The position numbers and the translations under genes were made by a program. A DNA stretch of 27,217 nucleotides from Tritrichomonas musculus (taxonomy: Eukaryota; Parabasalia; Tritrichomonadida; Tritrichomonadidae). The stretch spans positions 1-27,217 of the forward strand of contig JAPFFF010000303.1 of assembly GCA_039105265.1 (NCBI GenBank). Reading direction: 5' to 3'. Every line of letters begins with the position of its first letter. The first letter of the stretch is position 1. This document shows, piece after piece, positions 1 to 7,939 of this stretch. The notes under the pieces are model-generated. The model searched no databases, was not told where the DNA came from, and worked only from the letters and a program-made list of their open reading frames with translations.

Positions 1-654
1 TGTTTCTATGGCGATGTTGCCGAGTATGCGGGCACTTTCTCCAGAGTCACTATCTTTGTTGGAGCTGCTGCTGCCGCCACCATCGTCATTTTTGTCGCAG
101 CAACCGAGGTAGCATTTGTGTTTTGAACGTGAAGCTGATGGATAATCTGTAATTTGGATATTTTCTTCCTTTAACCCGCAATTACAAAAAGCACTTGACT
201 CAAAGTTGAGATCTTTGACGTTAAGAAGGACACCTCTTAAACTAGAGCAGTCACGGAAAGCTTCATAGCCAAGAGTTAATTTATTGGCAATCATTGTTAA
301 TGAGCTTAATTTTGCATTGCTAGTGGCAGCATTGTCGAAGAATTGAACAAGAGTTGTATCTGCATTTCCATCAATTGTTAAAAATGAAAGAGAAGGCAGA
401 TTACTGATACTTGCTTTATAGAAAGTAGCTTTTGTAGTTGCTTTAATGGTAACCATTTCGAGGTTTTTAAAACTATCAAAAGTACCAGGGGAAAATTCAA
501 TTGTACCGGCATTAAATTTCATATCTTTACTATCTTTACAACTTTCAATTAACTTCGCATTAACATTCATAGTTTCAGTAAATTCAGGCTCACTAGTACT
601 GCCGCAGTTGAAATTTGAAGCAACTAAACAAAGAAAATGCGCAAGAAAAAGCAT
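1..654 (-). CDS. BspA-like leucine-rich-repeat surface protein, partial
   Basis: An open frame of 218 codons runs from an ATG at 654 to the window edge without a stop, so the gene continues to the left. The first ~14 residues (MLFLAHFLCLVAS) form a signal peptide. Residues ~50-170 carry degenerate leucine-rich repeats of the BspA/LRR_5 type, including a GYEAFRDCSSLRGVLL segment that is close to the family consensus. A Cys-rich stretch (YLGCCDK) and a Gly/Ser/Asp-rich linker follow, which may lead to a membrane anchor outside the window. BspA-like proteins are a very large secreted or surface family in trichomonads. The start is backed by TCATTTTATG, an initiator of the TCAYW type only a few bases upstream. 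Local GC is higher than in the rest of the window. This is a host gene. Confidence 0.82.
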   Translation of the reverse strand, partial: MLFLAHFLCLVASNFNCGSTSEPEFTETMNVNAKLIESCKDSKDMKFNAGTIEFSPGTFDSFKNLEMVTIKATTKATFYKASISNLPSLSFLTIDGNADTTLVQFFDNAATSNAKLSSLTMIANKLTLGYEAFRDCSSLRGVLLNVKDLNFESSAFCNCGLKEENIQITDYPSASRSKHKCYLGCCDKNDDGGGSSSSNKDSDSGESARILGNIAIET

Positions 655-1271
655 AAAATGATGTGGAAAATTTTTCTGAAAATTTGATATGTCAATTCAA
701 TTTTTTTCATCGTAATTTTAAATGCAATTTTAAATAAAAATTATGGTAGAAATCATTAATAATGTTAAAAAAAAATCATATATTTTTTAATATAAATTTT
801 ATTGATTTTTTTGTAACGAAAAAATTATATAAAAACATCTTTACTTCAAAAAATCACAAATAATAAGTGCTTTTGATATTATTAATTATTTATAAAAATA
901 AAATAATTTAAGTGAACTTCAAAAATTAATGAATTTTATTAATTCATATTAAGATATATAGTAGAATAATTGTTGGTTAATTCTTTTATTAAAAAAATTA
1001 AATAGTTTATATTTTTTATTCTCAGAATTATATTGAATAAAAATTTCATCTGAATTTGATGTTCGGAATTTGATGTTCGGATAATGTTTATAAAAAAATA
1101 TCAATTTTCCAACCGCGATGAATCAAATAAAACATTATCTATTATAATTTATGAAAACTTGCTATATTAAATAATTGGAGGAAGTTTTAAATTACGTGAG
1201 CAAGCGTTATGTTTAATGTATTTGCTCATTGTATTAAAAAAAATTAATAATTGAGTTGTATGCAAATGAAC
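655..1271. other. AT-rich intergenic stretch
   Basis: About 600 bases of very AT-rich sequence with no convincing gene on either strand. The only structure seen is a perfect 14-base tandem duplication (GAATTTGATGTTCG) at 1052-1065 and 1066-1079. The minus-strand 5' end of the BspA-like gene lies at its left, and the 3' end of the caspase-like gene at its right. Confidence 0.7.
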
Positions 1272-1988
1272 TCATTTATGTTGCTGCAAACAAAGACATA
1301 ACGTTTGGTGGAAAATTGCTTCCACTTTGTAAATCTTAAATGAACCACTATGGCAGCAGTCAGTAAGGAACATAATCTTGGAATTATTAGGCTTATTAGA
1401 TGATTTAAGAGCTTCAAGGCGCTTTTCATCTACAAGGATTGCATCATCAAATACTAATGCTTCATCTAAATCATCAGCATCATCTGCATTTGTATCTTTC
1501 ATACTACCCCCATGGCAAGTATAGTATATAACTAGATATTTCTGAGTGTTTTGAATAAAGTGCTTGTAATATTTTAAGAAATCTACTGATGTAGGATTAT
1601 GTGCAAAATAAACAGTAAAACCAATGCTTTTCATATAAGAAGCAACTGTAATCGAATCATTCATTGGTCCAACACCTAAAGAATAATCTGGGCGAGTATA
1701 CATATTACAGCATATGAGAGCCGCATTATTGAGACTAGTTGGTAGTACGTCACATTTAGATAGATCGGTACAATAAGTTTCAAGTTCTGTCGTATTTTCT
1801 TCAACTGTGCCAGAATTGTGAGCTTTTATCCACTCTTCAATTGAAAAGTTGAGACCAAGTTTGTTTAAAAGACTTTGACCAAGAGCTGCAACAACTTTTT
1901 TGGCTACTGATGAACTACAAATGTTTCCCACTTTAGCAGTTTTTCTTTTGAAATGATTTAATCCGTTAAATTTTGAAATGATTAACAT
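1272..1988 (-). CDS. Caspase-like C14 (metacaspase) peptidase, p20 part
   Basis: The 238-residue protein carries the p20 half of a clan CD, family C14 cysteine peptidase. The catalytic His is in YYTCHGG at about residue 159, followed by an acidic loop (NADDADDLDEA). The catalytic Cys is in DCCHSGS at about residue 212. Residues ~95-155 (the PDYSLG..NDS to FTVYFAHNPTS region) fit the preceding alpha/beta core. Metacaspases hydrolyse after Arg or Lys in cytosolic stress and death-like pathways; that is family knowledge, not shown here. The frame ends about 27 residues after the Cys, so the usual p10-like C-terminal part is absent and the gene may be truncated. The residue before the catalytic His is Cys where Gly is usual. 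The start is the ATG at 1988. This is a host gene just outside the element. Confidence 0.72.
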   Translation of the reverse strand: MLIISKFNGLNHFKRKTAKVGNICSSSVAKKVVAALGQSLLNKLGLNFSIEEWIKAHNSGTVEENTTELETYCTDLSKCDVLPTSLNNAALICCNMYTRPDYSLGVGPMNDSITVASYMKSIGFTVYFAHNPTSVDFLKYYKHFIQNTQKYLVIYYTCHGGSMKDTNADDADDLDEALVFDDAILVDEKRLEALKSSNKPNNSKIMFLTDCCHSGSFKIYKVEAIFHQTLCLCLQQHK

Positions 1989-1991
1989 CAA

Positions 1992-2391
1992 AGAAATTTT
2001 GAAATAGTTTATATCAAAAAGTCGGATTGTTCACAAATATTTCTCTCAAATCTTTCTATAATTTGAATGAAGATATTTTGATGACAACCATTTTATATTG
2101 GGAACTATAATTATAGTAGTTATATATTTGCCACGATTTTTGCACTTCGTTCAAAAACCGCGTCAAATATTTCCCATCCGTGACCCCAGCCCCGCTATGT
2201 CAGGTATGATCCCCCACTCTCATTAATGATCTTCCACTGGGCTGCTCTCAGGATTCCTCTCAACGCTCTGCTAGGAAGGAGGTCCCGTATCGTTAATATC
2301 AAAAAAGATATAGAAAAAGTTGTTAATTGTGTGGTTTACTTAAAACCTAGTATGAGAGTATTTATTAAACGTCCTCTCAATAAACGTATTT
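1992..2391. other. Junction between host flank and element; unresolved element end
   Basis: No gene is called here. A sharp base-composition change begins near 2130: about 170 bases (2130-2300) are far richer in G and C than either side, with runs such as CCCCAGCCCCGC. A short imperfect inverted repeat lies at 2137-2157 (TTTTTG..AC to GT..CAAAAA). Polintons end in long terminal inverted repeats, so the left end may lie here, but the partner repeat would be outside the window and cannot be compared. Confidence 0.4.
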
Positions 2392-2988
2392 TTAAGCTTT
2401 CCAATCTGGATCTTTTTTGAAGTCATCTGGTGCGTCTTCTTCTTCCTCCTCGAGTACATATTCGTACTCGTATTCAATTTGTTCAGTTTCCACTTTTTGA
2501 GGAGGTGGTTGATCGAGAAAACAACCATTTTCGAGGCGTTCATTTCGGACTTTATCTTGAAGGAACTGCTTAATCGCCTCAAATTCGGCTCTATCGGTGA
2601 TTTCATGGCGAATATGAGCCATATCTTGGCCAATATTTTTGTCAAAATCGAGATAAATATCAGCCAGTAATCCGTCTTGTAGGAATGATTTGTAGAGATA
2701 ATAGAATGCTAATCCGCGAATTATGCGGTTGTGTTCAATTCCATTGAATCCTAAAACGTCGATTGAGTACTTGTCTGTATCAATAAAATCAGGTGGCTCT
2801 GGAAATTTCTTAACATTTGGATTTGCTTCGAATTCAGTTTCTTCGGTTTCAGTATAATCCCATGGACGTGGATTTTCATTTTTACCTAATGAAGGTTGAA
2901 CTTTTTTGGTTTCTTGTGAGAAAGATTCTTCATCGTTATCTTCAGTATCAGCTTGTTCATCTATGGTTTCCTGTTGCTGGGACGACAT
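2392..2988 (-). CDS. Acidic protein of unknown function
   Basis: The 198-residue protein has a Glu/Asp/Gln-rich, probably disordered N terminus (residues 1-60). A folded-looking middle (~75-160, with FNGIEHNRIIRGLAFYYLYK) follows, and then a strongly acidic C-terminal tail (YEYEYVLEEEEEDAPDD). No family is recognised. It is divergent from the gene at 3132, and the two share a promoter region that is nearly palindromic (2989-3131). The start at 2988 follows CCTCATTTTTTCTCATG, which mirrors the start context of the partner gene. It is the leftmost gene assigned to the element, and it is assigned on promoter similarity rather than on homology. Confidence 0.7.
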   Translation of the reverse strand: MSSQQQETIDEQADTEDNDEESFSQETKKVQPSLGKNENPRPWDYTETEETEFEANPNVKKFPEPPDFIDTDKYSIDVLGFNGIEHNRIIRGLAFYYLYKSFLQDGLLADIYLDFDKNIGQDMAHIRHEITDRAEFEAIKQFLQDKVRNERLENGCFLDQPPPQKVETEQIEYEYEYVLEEEEEDAPDDFKKDPDWKA

Positions 2989-3131
2989 GAGAAAAAATGA
3001 GGTGATGAGGTGAGCTCGAAAAATCTAATTTTTATTTGGGTCCCTCAGGGTACCCCCTAGGTTTTTAGGGGTGGCGACCGTTAACCAAAAATCTAATTTT
3101 TTCCCGTGAGGTCATCACATCATTTTTTAGC
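2989..3131. promoter_or_regulatory. Bidirectional promoter with near-palindromic core and hairpin
   Basis: Both flanking genes start just after a TCATCAC(A/C)TCATTTTTT box, one on each strand, giving an inverted-repeat arrangement. On the plus side the order is GACCGTTAACC (3076-3086), TCTAATTTTTT, then GTCATCACATCATTTTTT. Between the two halves lies a GC-rich patch with a perfect 6-base stem, CCCCTA at 3054-3059 and TAGGGG at 3066-3071. The plus half (about 3073-3126) is repeated almost exactly at 5431-5486. Confidence 0.68.
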
Positions 3132-4916
3132 ATGCACAGCAGAAGCTATGTCGTCACCAAAGAGAGAATGAAATCTCTACAAGAAAAGAAGGAATATGAT
3201 CTAGTTGGTCATACGAATAAAAATGGAATGCAAAGAGAAGTGTCAAAGGGCATTCAGATATCTAAACACGGGGCCAAAAGTCAACGATTTATACTTAATC
3301 TAGAAGACGAAAATGATGATCAATCAAAAAGCCAACCAACACCAAAAAAGGTCAAATTTGTAGTAAATCCGCCAGGAAAAGTCAAATTGTCAAAAAATAC
3401 TGAAGAATCAAAGAAAGACGAAATCCCAACCCCTGGATTCAAAAAAGTTGATCCTCCTTTGCCAAATCGAAAATTTGAAATACCAGAAGATAAAGTTGTA
3501 CAAAAACATCACCTTCGATTACCAACAATTTCTCATGACAAATTAGCCGAAATGAGGGCAAAAGGTATTACAGTGAAAAAGCATATGCAAAGTTGGCTAG
3601 CAGATAACGAATTTTTTGAAGGGATACCAGATGATGAATTAAATCAAATTGCCACAATGTTGCTTGGTGAAGAATTATTTGCCTATGATTTAGAGCATTC
3701 TTTTGTTGATGATCTCAATGAAAATGGTGATATCGTTATTTGGTCAGAATTCTATGTTGATGTTTTAAAAGATGAAAATGCTCGATTACTAAGCGGTAAT
3801 TACGAAAAGGATTTACCAGCAATGAAAAAGAAATATTCAAAACCAAAAGAATTAGACGAAGATCTGGTTTCAATACTCAAATACGTTAAAACAGAAGAAT
3901 TCAGAAGAAAGAAAAATTACATTCGATTAGTTTTCTCTCAAAATGAAGAAAATCAAGCATCACTCAGTAAACAAGTAGAGAAAGATAAACAAAAATTCAT
4001 AGAAGAACGTTTACGTAAGATGAATGAAACAATTCAACCTGACCCTGTCAAACCTACAATCATCAAAAAGAAGAAAAGGAAGGTAGTCTCAAGAAAACAA
4101 TTAGAAAAAATGAACAAAGTTATTGAATCTGATCAACCAAAGAAAAAGGTAACAAGTCGATCACAAATTCCTCGTGCCAAGCCTGATCAACCGCCTTCAA
4201 CATCAAGAATCAGATTACGAGTAAAAAATAGGAAAGATAAGCATCTGGAAAATGACGAATTAGCAAGAACAGATTTAATTGTAGAATTGAAAAAGATATA
4301 CAAAGACAAGACGGAAGAAGAAATCAAAGAAATCGCTAATCAAAGAATCCAAACTCACAAAGACCGAGGTTTTGAATTTACAATTTTACCGTTTCCATGG
4401 AATTTCCTCAACGACGAAGAATTCGAAATTCACACGAAGATCAGAGAAGAAGAATCAAAGAAAAATTTGGCATTCAATCGTTTGGCTACAGCATTCGAAT
4501 ATGCTCATCCTGACATGACGCACGACGAAATAGAGATCGCCACAAGAGAAAGACTCAAAGATTTCATCGACAATTATAGAGAAATAACTGATATTCAATT
4601 GGAAGAATTTCTTGATGAACAAGAATTTGCTGCCTATAAAGAAAAAGAACAAAGAATCCAAGAAGAAAAAGAAAAACGAAAAAAAGAAAGAGAAAGATTA
4701 GCAAGAAAAGTTGGTAAACCAATAACGGAAACAATCGATAAAATTTTGCAAACTCAAACAGCGAAAGAACCAATACAACAACAATCCAACCAATTAGCTG
4801 AATTTAATGATTTCTGGCTCGATAAATCAAATGACAATTCATCCTTTGAAAGTTTCTCAGATTCAGATTCTGATGTCGTTGAAAAATTACCAAGCGACAC
4901 TCCCTCCGATAATTGA
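3132..4916 (+). CDS. Large charged coiled-coil protein of unknown function
   Basis: The 594-residue protein is Lys/Glu-rich throughout. The first ~130 residues are basic and Pro/Lys-rich. A more ordered stretch (~140-260, with DNEFFEGIPDDELNQIATML and WSEFYVDVLK) follows, then a basic segment with KKKKRKVVSRKQ, a plausible nuclear localisation signal. Residues ~370-560 hold two similar helical segments (TEEEIKEIANQRIQTHKDRG and THDEIEIATRERLKDFIDNY), the second followed by a long charged helix (KEKEQRIQEEKEKRKKER). The C terminus is Ser/Asp-rich. No enzyme motif is seen. A structural or DNA-associated role is possible but is inference only. The start is fixed by the core promoter 6-30 bases upstream. 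Confidence 0.75.
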   Translation: MHSRSYVVTKERMKSLQEKKEYDLVGHTNKNGMQREVSKGIQISKHGAKSQRFILNLEDENDDQSKSQPTPKKVKFVVNPPGKVKLSKNTEESKKDEIPTPGFKKVDPPLPNRKFEIPEDKVVQKHHLRLPTISHDKLAEMRAKGITVKKHMQSWLADNEFFEGIPDDELNQIATMLLGEELFAYDLEHSFVDDLNENGDIVIWSEFYVDVLKDENARLLSGNYEKDLPAMKKKYSKPKELDEDLVSILKYVKTEEFRRKKNYIRLVFSQNEENQASLSKQVEKDKQKFIEERLRKMNETIQPDPVKPTIIKKKKRKVVSRKQLEKMNKVIESDQPKKKVTSRSQIPRAKPDQPPSTSRIRLRVKNRKDKHLENDELARTDLIVELKKIYKDKTEEEIKEIANQRIQTHKDRGFEFTILPFPWNFLNDEEFEIHTKIREEESKKNLAFNRLATAFEYAHPDMTHDEIEIATRERLKDFIDNYREITDIQLEEFLDEQEFAAYKEKEQRIQEEKEKRKKERERLARKVGKPITETIDKILQTQTAKEPIQQQSNQLAEFNDFWLDKSNDNSSFESFSDSDSDVVEKLPSDTPSDN

Positions 4917-4989
4917 GAGATCGGAATAAAAAAACTCTCAAAAAAGATTTAGGTTTTTAATAAACCAATTTAATTAATTAATTTTTTAT

Positions 4990-5406
4990 TTATTTCTTTT
5001 CTTTATCTTTTTCTTCTTCTTTTTCTTTGTCTTCGACTTTTTTAGTAGTTTCTTTTGGTATGGGAATCGGAACGAATTTCCCTTTATCATAACCAATCAT
5101 CATTCCAGGTGACAAAAATGGTCGAATAAACTCAATATGAGTATCGAACCAAAGAATTAATTTTTCTTTCGATCGAATATCTTCCCTTGAAAGACTTGGA
5201 GTTTCTGATGGAATATTATGATCAATACATTGCATCATAACTTTTGCAACTGCTGATAATTTTTGAAGGGATACATTTTCCCCATACCTTGATTTCAACA
5301 TTTTCCAACCTTGAGTTCTTTTTGGATTTCTCATGTCTTTTGCAGACATAGATGGTATATCATCTTTAATTTCTTTTTGTTCAGGTACACTTTGTTTGTC
5401 CGACAT
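4990..5406 (-). CDS. Hypothetical protein with charged C-terminal tail
   Basis: The 138-residue protein is not recognised. Residues ~25-115 look folded (KRTQGWKMLKSRYGENVSLQ, ILWFDTHIEFIRPFLSPGMM), and the last ~25 residues are almost pure Lys/Glu. It is divergent from the gene starting at 5495. Its start follows AAAAAGTTCATTTTTTTTAATG, the same box seen before the genes at 11792 and 12491, which ties this left region to the rest of the element. Confidence 0.68.
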   Translation of the reverse strand: MSDKQSVPEQKEIKDDIPSMSAKDMRNPKRTQGWKMLKSRYGENVSLQKLSAVAKVMMQCIDHNIPSETPSLSREDIRSKEKLILWFDTHIEFIRPFLSPGMMIGYDKGKFVPIPIPKETTKKVEDKEKEEEKDKEKK

Positions 5407-5494
5407 TAAAAAAAATGAACTTTTTCACTAGGCGACCGTTAACCAAAAAATCTAATTTTTTCTCGTGAGGTCATCACATCATTTTTATACAAGC
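5407..5494. promoter_or_regulatory. Bidirectional promoter, second copy of the 3.1 kb promoter
   Basis: Bases 5431-5486 repeat the promoter at about 3073-3126 almost exactly: GGCGACCGTTAACC, TCTAATTTTTTC and CGTGAGGTCATCACATCATTTTT. On the minus strand an AAAAAGTTCATTTTT box serves the gene starting at 5406. The plus-strand conservation ends just before the ATG at 5495 and shows that 5495, not an upstream GTG, is the real start of the plus gene. Confidence 0.7.
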
Positions 5495-5773
5495 ATGGAA
5501 GCCCGTACGATCCAACACTTACTTGAAGTTGTCGAAGCTCTTGATAGTGTTCATGAATGGAGAACTATTTCTGATGATCTTGATCAAAGAGAAAAAATGG
5601 CATATATGCTCCAAGAAGCTGCAGCCAATATGAATCACTTCGATGATGTTCGTGTGATAATGAATGATGGAGATAGCTCAAATGAAGAAAAAGCTAACGA
5701 ACTTGAATGCTTCTTCATTGAAGAATTAAAGGCAGGTTTGAAAAATCTCAAACGCTGGAACGAAAGGAAATAA
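5495..5773 (+). CDS. Small acidic helical protein
   Basis: The 92-residue protein (MEARTIQHLLEVVEALDSV...) is predicted to be helical and acidic, with no recognised family. The start is the ATG at 5495 because the whole conserved promoter box lies directly upstream; a longer frame opening with GTG at 5465 would translate the promoter itself. It ends in LKNLKRWNERK. It is convergent with the integrase gene, separated by the short repeat at 5801-5867. Confidence 0.65.
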   Translation: MEARTIQHLLEVVEALDSVHEWRTISDDLDQREKMAYMLQEAAANMNHFDDVRVIMNDGDSSNEEKANELECFFIEELKAGLKNLKRWNERK

Positions 5774-5800
5774 TTAATTAAATAAACAATTCAATTTACT

Positions 5801-5867
5801 GCATTTTTTGACACCCTTTTTATTTTTGCATTTTTTGACACTCTTTTTATTTTTGCATTTTCTGACA
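5801..5867. repeat. 27-base tandem repeat resembling decayed promoter boxes
   Basis: Two full units of 27 bases (5801-5827, 5828-5854) and a partial third (5855-5867) read GCATTTTTTGACAC.CTTTT and then ATTTTT. They resemble the TTTTGACACTTCACTTTTATTTTT core that precedes the coiled-coil genes further right, yet no plus-strand gene follows. They lie in the short gap between two convergent genes. Confidence 0.6.
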
Positions 5868-5869
5868 AT

Positions 5870-7258
5870 TCAAATAGGATCTAATCTATAACGAGGTAAT
5901 ATTTGAGTATTTCCTTTAAGATCTTGTATTAAATATTTACCATTTTGAAAACCTTTTACAAAAAATCTACCAGGTTGAGTTATTGATCGTCTTTTTTTAA
6001 GAGTGTCTTTATTATTATATACAATTACTTCTTGGTTTTCTTTTAAATTATAACCTTTTTGAGCAGAAACATTATAATTAGCTTGAGAAATACGTCTACA
6101 AATAAAAGTATATAAATCAGAATTATTTTGCATTTGACTAGGAGAAACATTCATACCTGCATATTTTGACAAAGTTAAGTGTGGGGCATTATTATATTGA
6201 ACAACTAATTCTTTTAATATTTCAGGGGAGATTTCTCGTTGAACTTCATAAGCCATATCTCTCAAAGTTCTAATAATTCTATCAACTATACCTAATGAAG
6301 AATGTAATGGGCTAGTTGTTTGTTTTTCACCTGGTTTTCGTAAAAATGATGGATAATGATAATCATCCATTCTATCAACAGGTTCCCATTTAATTCCATT
6401 TGAGTTTAAAAAATTAATTGTTTCTTCAGAACAAAAACCTTTTTCACCATCTCCGGTCAATATTTTAGGTTTCATTCCTTGTTGAAATAAAGTATTTAAA
6501 GCTTTTGTTATTGAAATAGATGTTTTTTGTCCAGCAGTCATAATTTTATTTATATCACCAAAACATTCTCTACCTAAAGGAATTGCATATAAATATCGAC
6601 TATTGGCTTCTATACAAATTAAGTACCCAACATTTTTTTCAAACATAATATCAATTAAATAAGTACCAGGTTCACATAATTTATGTAAATAATATTTTTT
6701 ATTCTTATTAGTTGGAAATTGTTTCTTTTGAACATAATCATCTTCAGAAACATAATTTGGCTCAATAACTTTTTCAAATTGTTTTAATAATACATGTCTT
6801 TTATTTTTATTTCTAAATGCAATATCAGGTACATTTGTTTTACCTTTGAATTCAACTATCATTCCTGGTTGTTCCATAATTTTTGTAATATATATTTCAT
6901 ACCATTCTTCCATAGTATATTTATCTTTACCTTTTTTCCATCCAGAGGTCAATTTTTCAAATTCAGGAAAAGTACGAATATTTTCATTATGTAAATTATT
7001 AATTACATGGTTCTCAATTTTTTCTTCAAAACTTAATTCATCATCAGGAATTTTTTCATCTGTGATTACAGGTAATGATTCAGATAATACTTTTCGAAAT
7101 TCTGAATAAGCATTATAAATTTGTTCAAATTCATCATCAGTTACAAAATCTTTTTGATACCCTTTATAATTTCTAGCTTCATTTGGCATTATTAATTTCT
7201 TTTGATAAGCTTTCTTTTCTAAATAATTCATTAATTTTTCACCTTCTGACGATAACAT
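5870..7258 (-). CDS. Polinton retroviral-type integrase (DDE/D core)
   Basis: The 462-residue protein carries an RNase H-fold integrase core. The first catalytic Asp is in GTYLIDIMF (about residue 203), followed by the SRYLYAIPLG strand segment. The second is in ILTGDGEKGF (about 270), and the third acidic position falls in LGIVDRIIRTLRDM (about 326). Residues ~400-462 (EVIVYN...GRFFVKGFQNGKYLIQDL...LPRYRLDPI) fit the small SH3/chromo-like C-terminal DNA-binding domain of these enzymes. Integrase joins the ends of the linear element DNA to host DNA. The family is close to retroviral and LTR-element integrases, but no reverse transcriptase is present, and the protein-primed polymerase in the same element makes Polinton the right class. 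It faces away from the coiled-coil array. Confidence 0.88.
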   Translation of the reverse strand: MLSSEGEKLMNYLEKKAYQKKLIMPNEARNYKGYQKDFVTDDEFEQIYNAYSEFRKVLSESLPVITDEKIPDDELSFEEKIENHVINNLHNENIRTFPEFEKLTSGWKKGKDKYTMEEWYEIYITKIMEQPGMIVEFKGKTNVPDIAFRNKNKRHVLLKQFEKVIEPNYVSEDDYVQKKQFPTNKNKKYYLHKLCEPGTYLIDIMFEKNVGYLICIEANSRYLYAIPLGRECFGDINKIMTAGQKTSISITKALNTLFQQGMKPKILTGDGEKGFCSEETINFLNSNGIKWEPVDRMDDYHYPSFLRKPGEKQTTSPLHSSLGIVDRIIRTLRDMAYEVQREISPEILKELVVQYNNAPHLTLSKYAGMNVSPSQMQNNSDLYTFICRRISQANYNVSAQKGYNLKENQEVIVYNNKDTLKKRRSITQPGRFFVKGFQNGKYLIQDLKGNTQILPRYRLDPI

Positions 7259-7315
7259 TTAAATTTCAATAAAGAGCGGTTTTGACAGACCATAATGTTA
7301 TTTGTTTTCTTGATA
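7259..7315. promoter_or_regulatory. Intergenic promoter, Myb-like site plus TTTTGACA
   Basis: CGGTTTTGACAGACCAT (7277-7293) lies between the divergent integrase and first coiled-coil gene. The same string precedes the polymerase gene at about 16636. By comparison with that copy, transcription should begin near the CCAT, which puts the first usable ATG of the plus gene at 7316. Confidence 0.6.
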
Positions 7316-7618
7316 ATGTCAGAAAGTGCACTTGTCTCAAAACAATTGGAAATAAAATTGAAAATGGTACTGAAACAAAAAGAAGATAATAATAATGAAT
7401 TCAAAAAGTTTTGGGATGACGTTCGTGAAAGAGAAGAAAGAGAAAAAAGAGAAACATCTGAATCAATGAGAGAAGGGTATGAAAGTGATAAAGTTTATCC
7501 AACAAAAGACGAAATCAAAAAGAAAGATGATGAATTTCGATTGGAAGCTGAAATAATTAACCTGGAAATACAAATCTTGAAAAAGAAAATTGCTGAAGCA
7601 AGAATTAACGAACTTTAA
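7316..7618 (+). CDS. Coiled-coil protein, array copy 1 (type alpha)
   Basis: The 100-residue protein (MSESALVSKQLEIKL...) is highly charged and almost wholly helical. Its end (LEIQILKKKIAEARINEL) matches the ends of the three repeat units in the gene at 7940 (for example IAEARIQE), so the two share an origin. The start at 7316 is preferred to the in-frame ATG at 7295 because 7295 overlaps the presumed transcription start and because Met-Ser starts are the rule among these genes. It is the first of five tandem coiled-coil genes. Confidence 0.65.
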   Translation: MSESALVSKQLEIKLKMVLKQKEDNNNEFKKFWDDVREREEREKRETSESMREGYESDKVYPTKDEIKKKDDEFRLEAEIINLEIQILKKKIAEARINEL

Positions 7619-7660
7619 ATAAAAAAGCAGTTTTGACACTTCACTTTTATTTTTGTATTT
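7619..7660 (+). promoter_or_regulatory. Array promoter cassette 1
   Basis: AAAAAGCAGTTTTGACACTT followed by CACTTTTATTTTTGTATTT directly precedes ATG. TCACT fits the trichomonad initiator TCAYW. The stop codon of the upstream gene plus AAATAAA provides a UAAA-type poly(A) signal. Near-identical copies precede the next three genes. Confidence 0.7.
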
Positions 7661-7900
7661 ATGTCTAAATTGGAAGAAAAATTAATAAGTCTTCGAGAAG
7701 AATGGAAAGAAAAATGGAAACAAATAAGAAGAATTCAAAAAAATGCACCTAATTACACAAATGAGGATGCAATTATAATTTATGATGAATCCAAATTATC
7801 GATGGATGATCAAGAAGAATTGGAACGATTACGAAGAGAAAGAGACCGACTCCGATATCAAATGAAAGAAATTCAAGAACTTTTAAGAGAAATTAAATAA
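7661..7900 (+). CDS. Coiled-coil protein, array copy 2 (type beta)
   Basis: A 79-residue charged helical protein (MSKLEEKLISLREEWKEK...). The C-terminal half (IIYDESKLSMDDQEELERLR then RERDRLRYQMKEIQ) is clearly homologous to the genes at 8619 and 9084. The whole protein reads as one coiled coil with a central kink at NAPNYTNEDA. Function unknown; likely oligomeric. Confidence 0.68.
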   Translation: MSKLEEKLISLREEWKEKWKQIRRIQKNAPNYTNEDAIIIYDESKLSMDDQEELERLRRERDRLRYQMKEIQELLREIK

Positions 7901-7939
7901 AAAAGCAGTTTTGACACTTCACTTTTATTTTTTGTATTT
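7901..7939 (+). promoter_or_regulatory. Array promoter cassette 2
   Basis: GCAGTTTTGACACTTCACTT begins at 7905, followed by a T-rich run to the ATG at 7940. Same cassette as at 7619-7660, with one extra T. Confidence 0.7.

Noticed and set aside
446-661. Plus-strand open frame over the BspA-like gene
   Set aside because: It is antisense to a clear signal-peptide plus leucine-rich-repeat frame and has no initiator near its start.
2226-2420. Plus-strand 64-residue frame in the GC-rich block
   Set aside because: No similarity, no promoter match, and it overlaps the end of the minus-strand gene at 2392.
5870-7258. LTR retrotransposon suggested by the integrase
   Set aside because: No reverse transcriptase, RNase H, gag or long terminal repeats are seen, and a protein-primed DNA polymerase lies in the same element.
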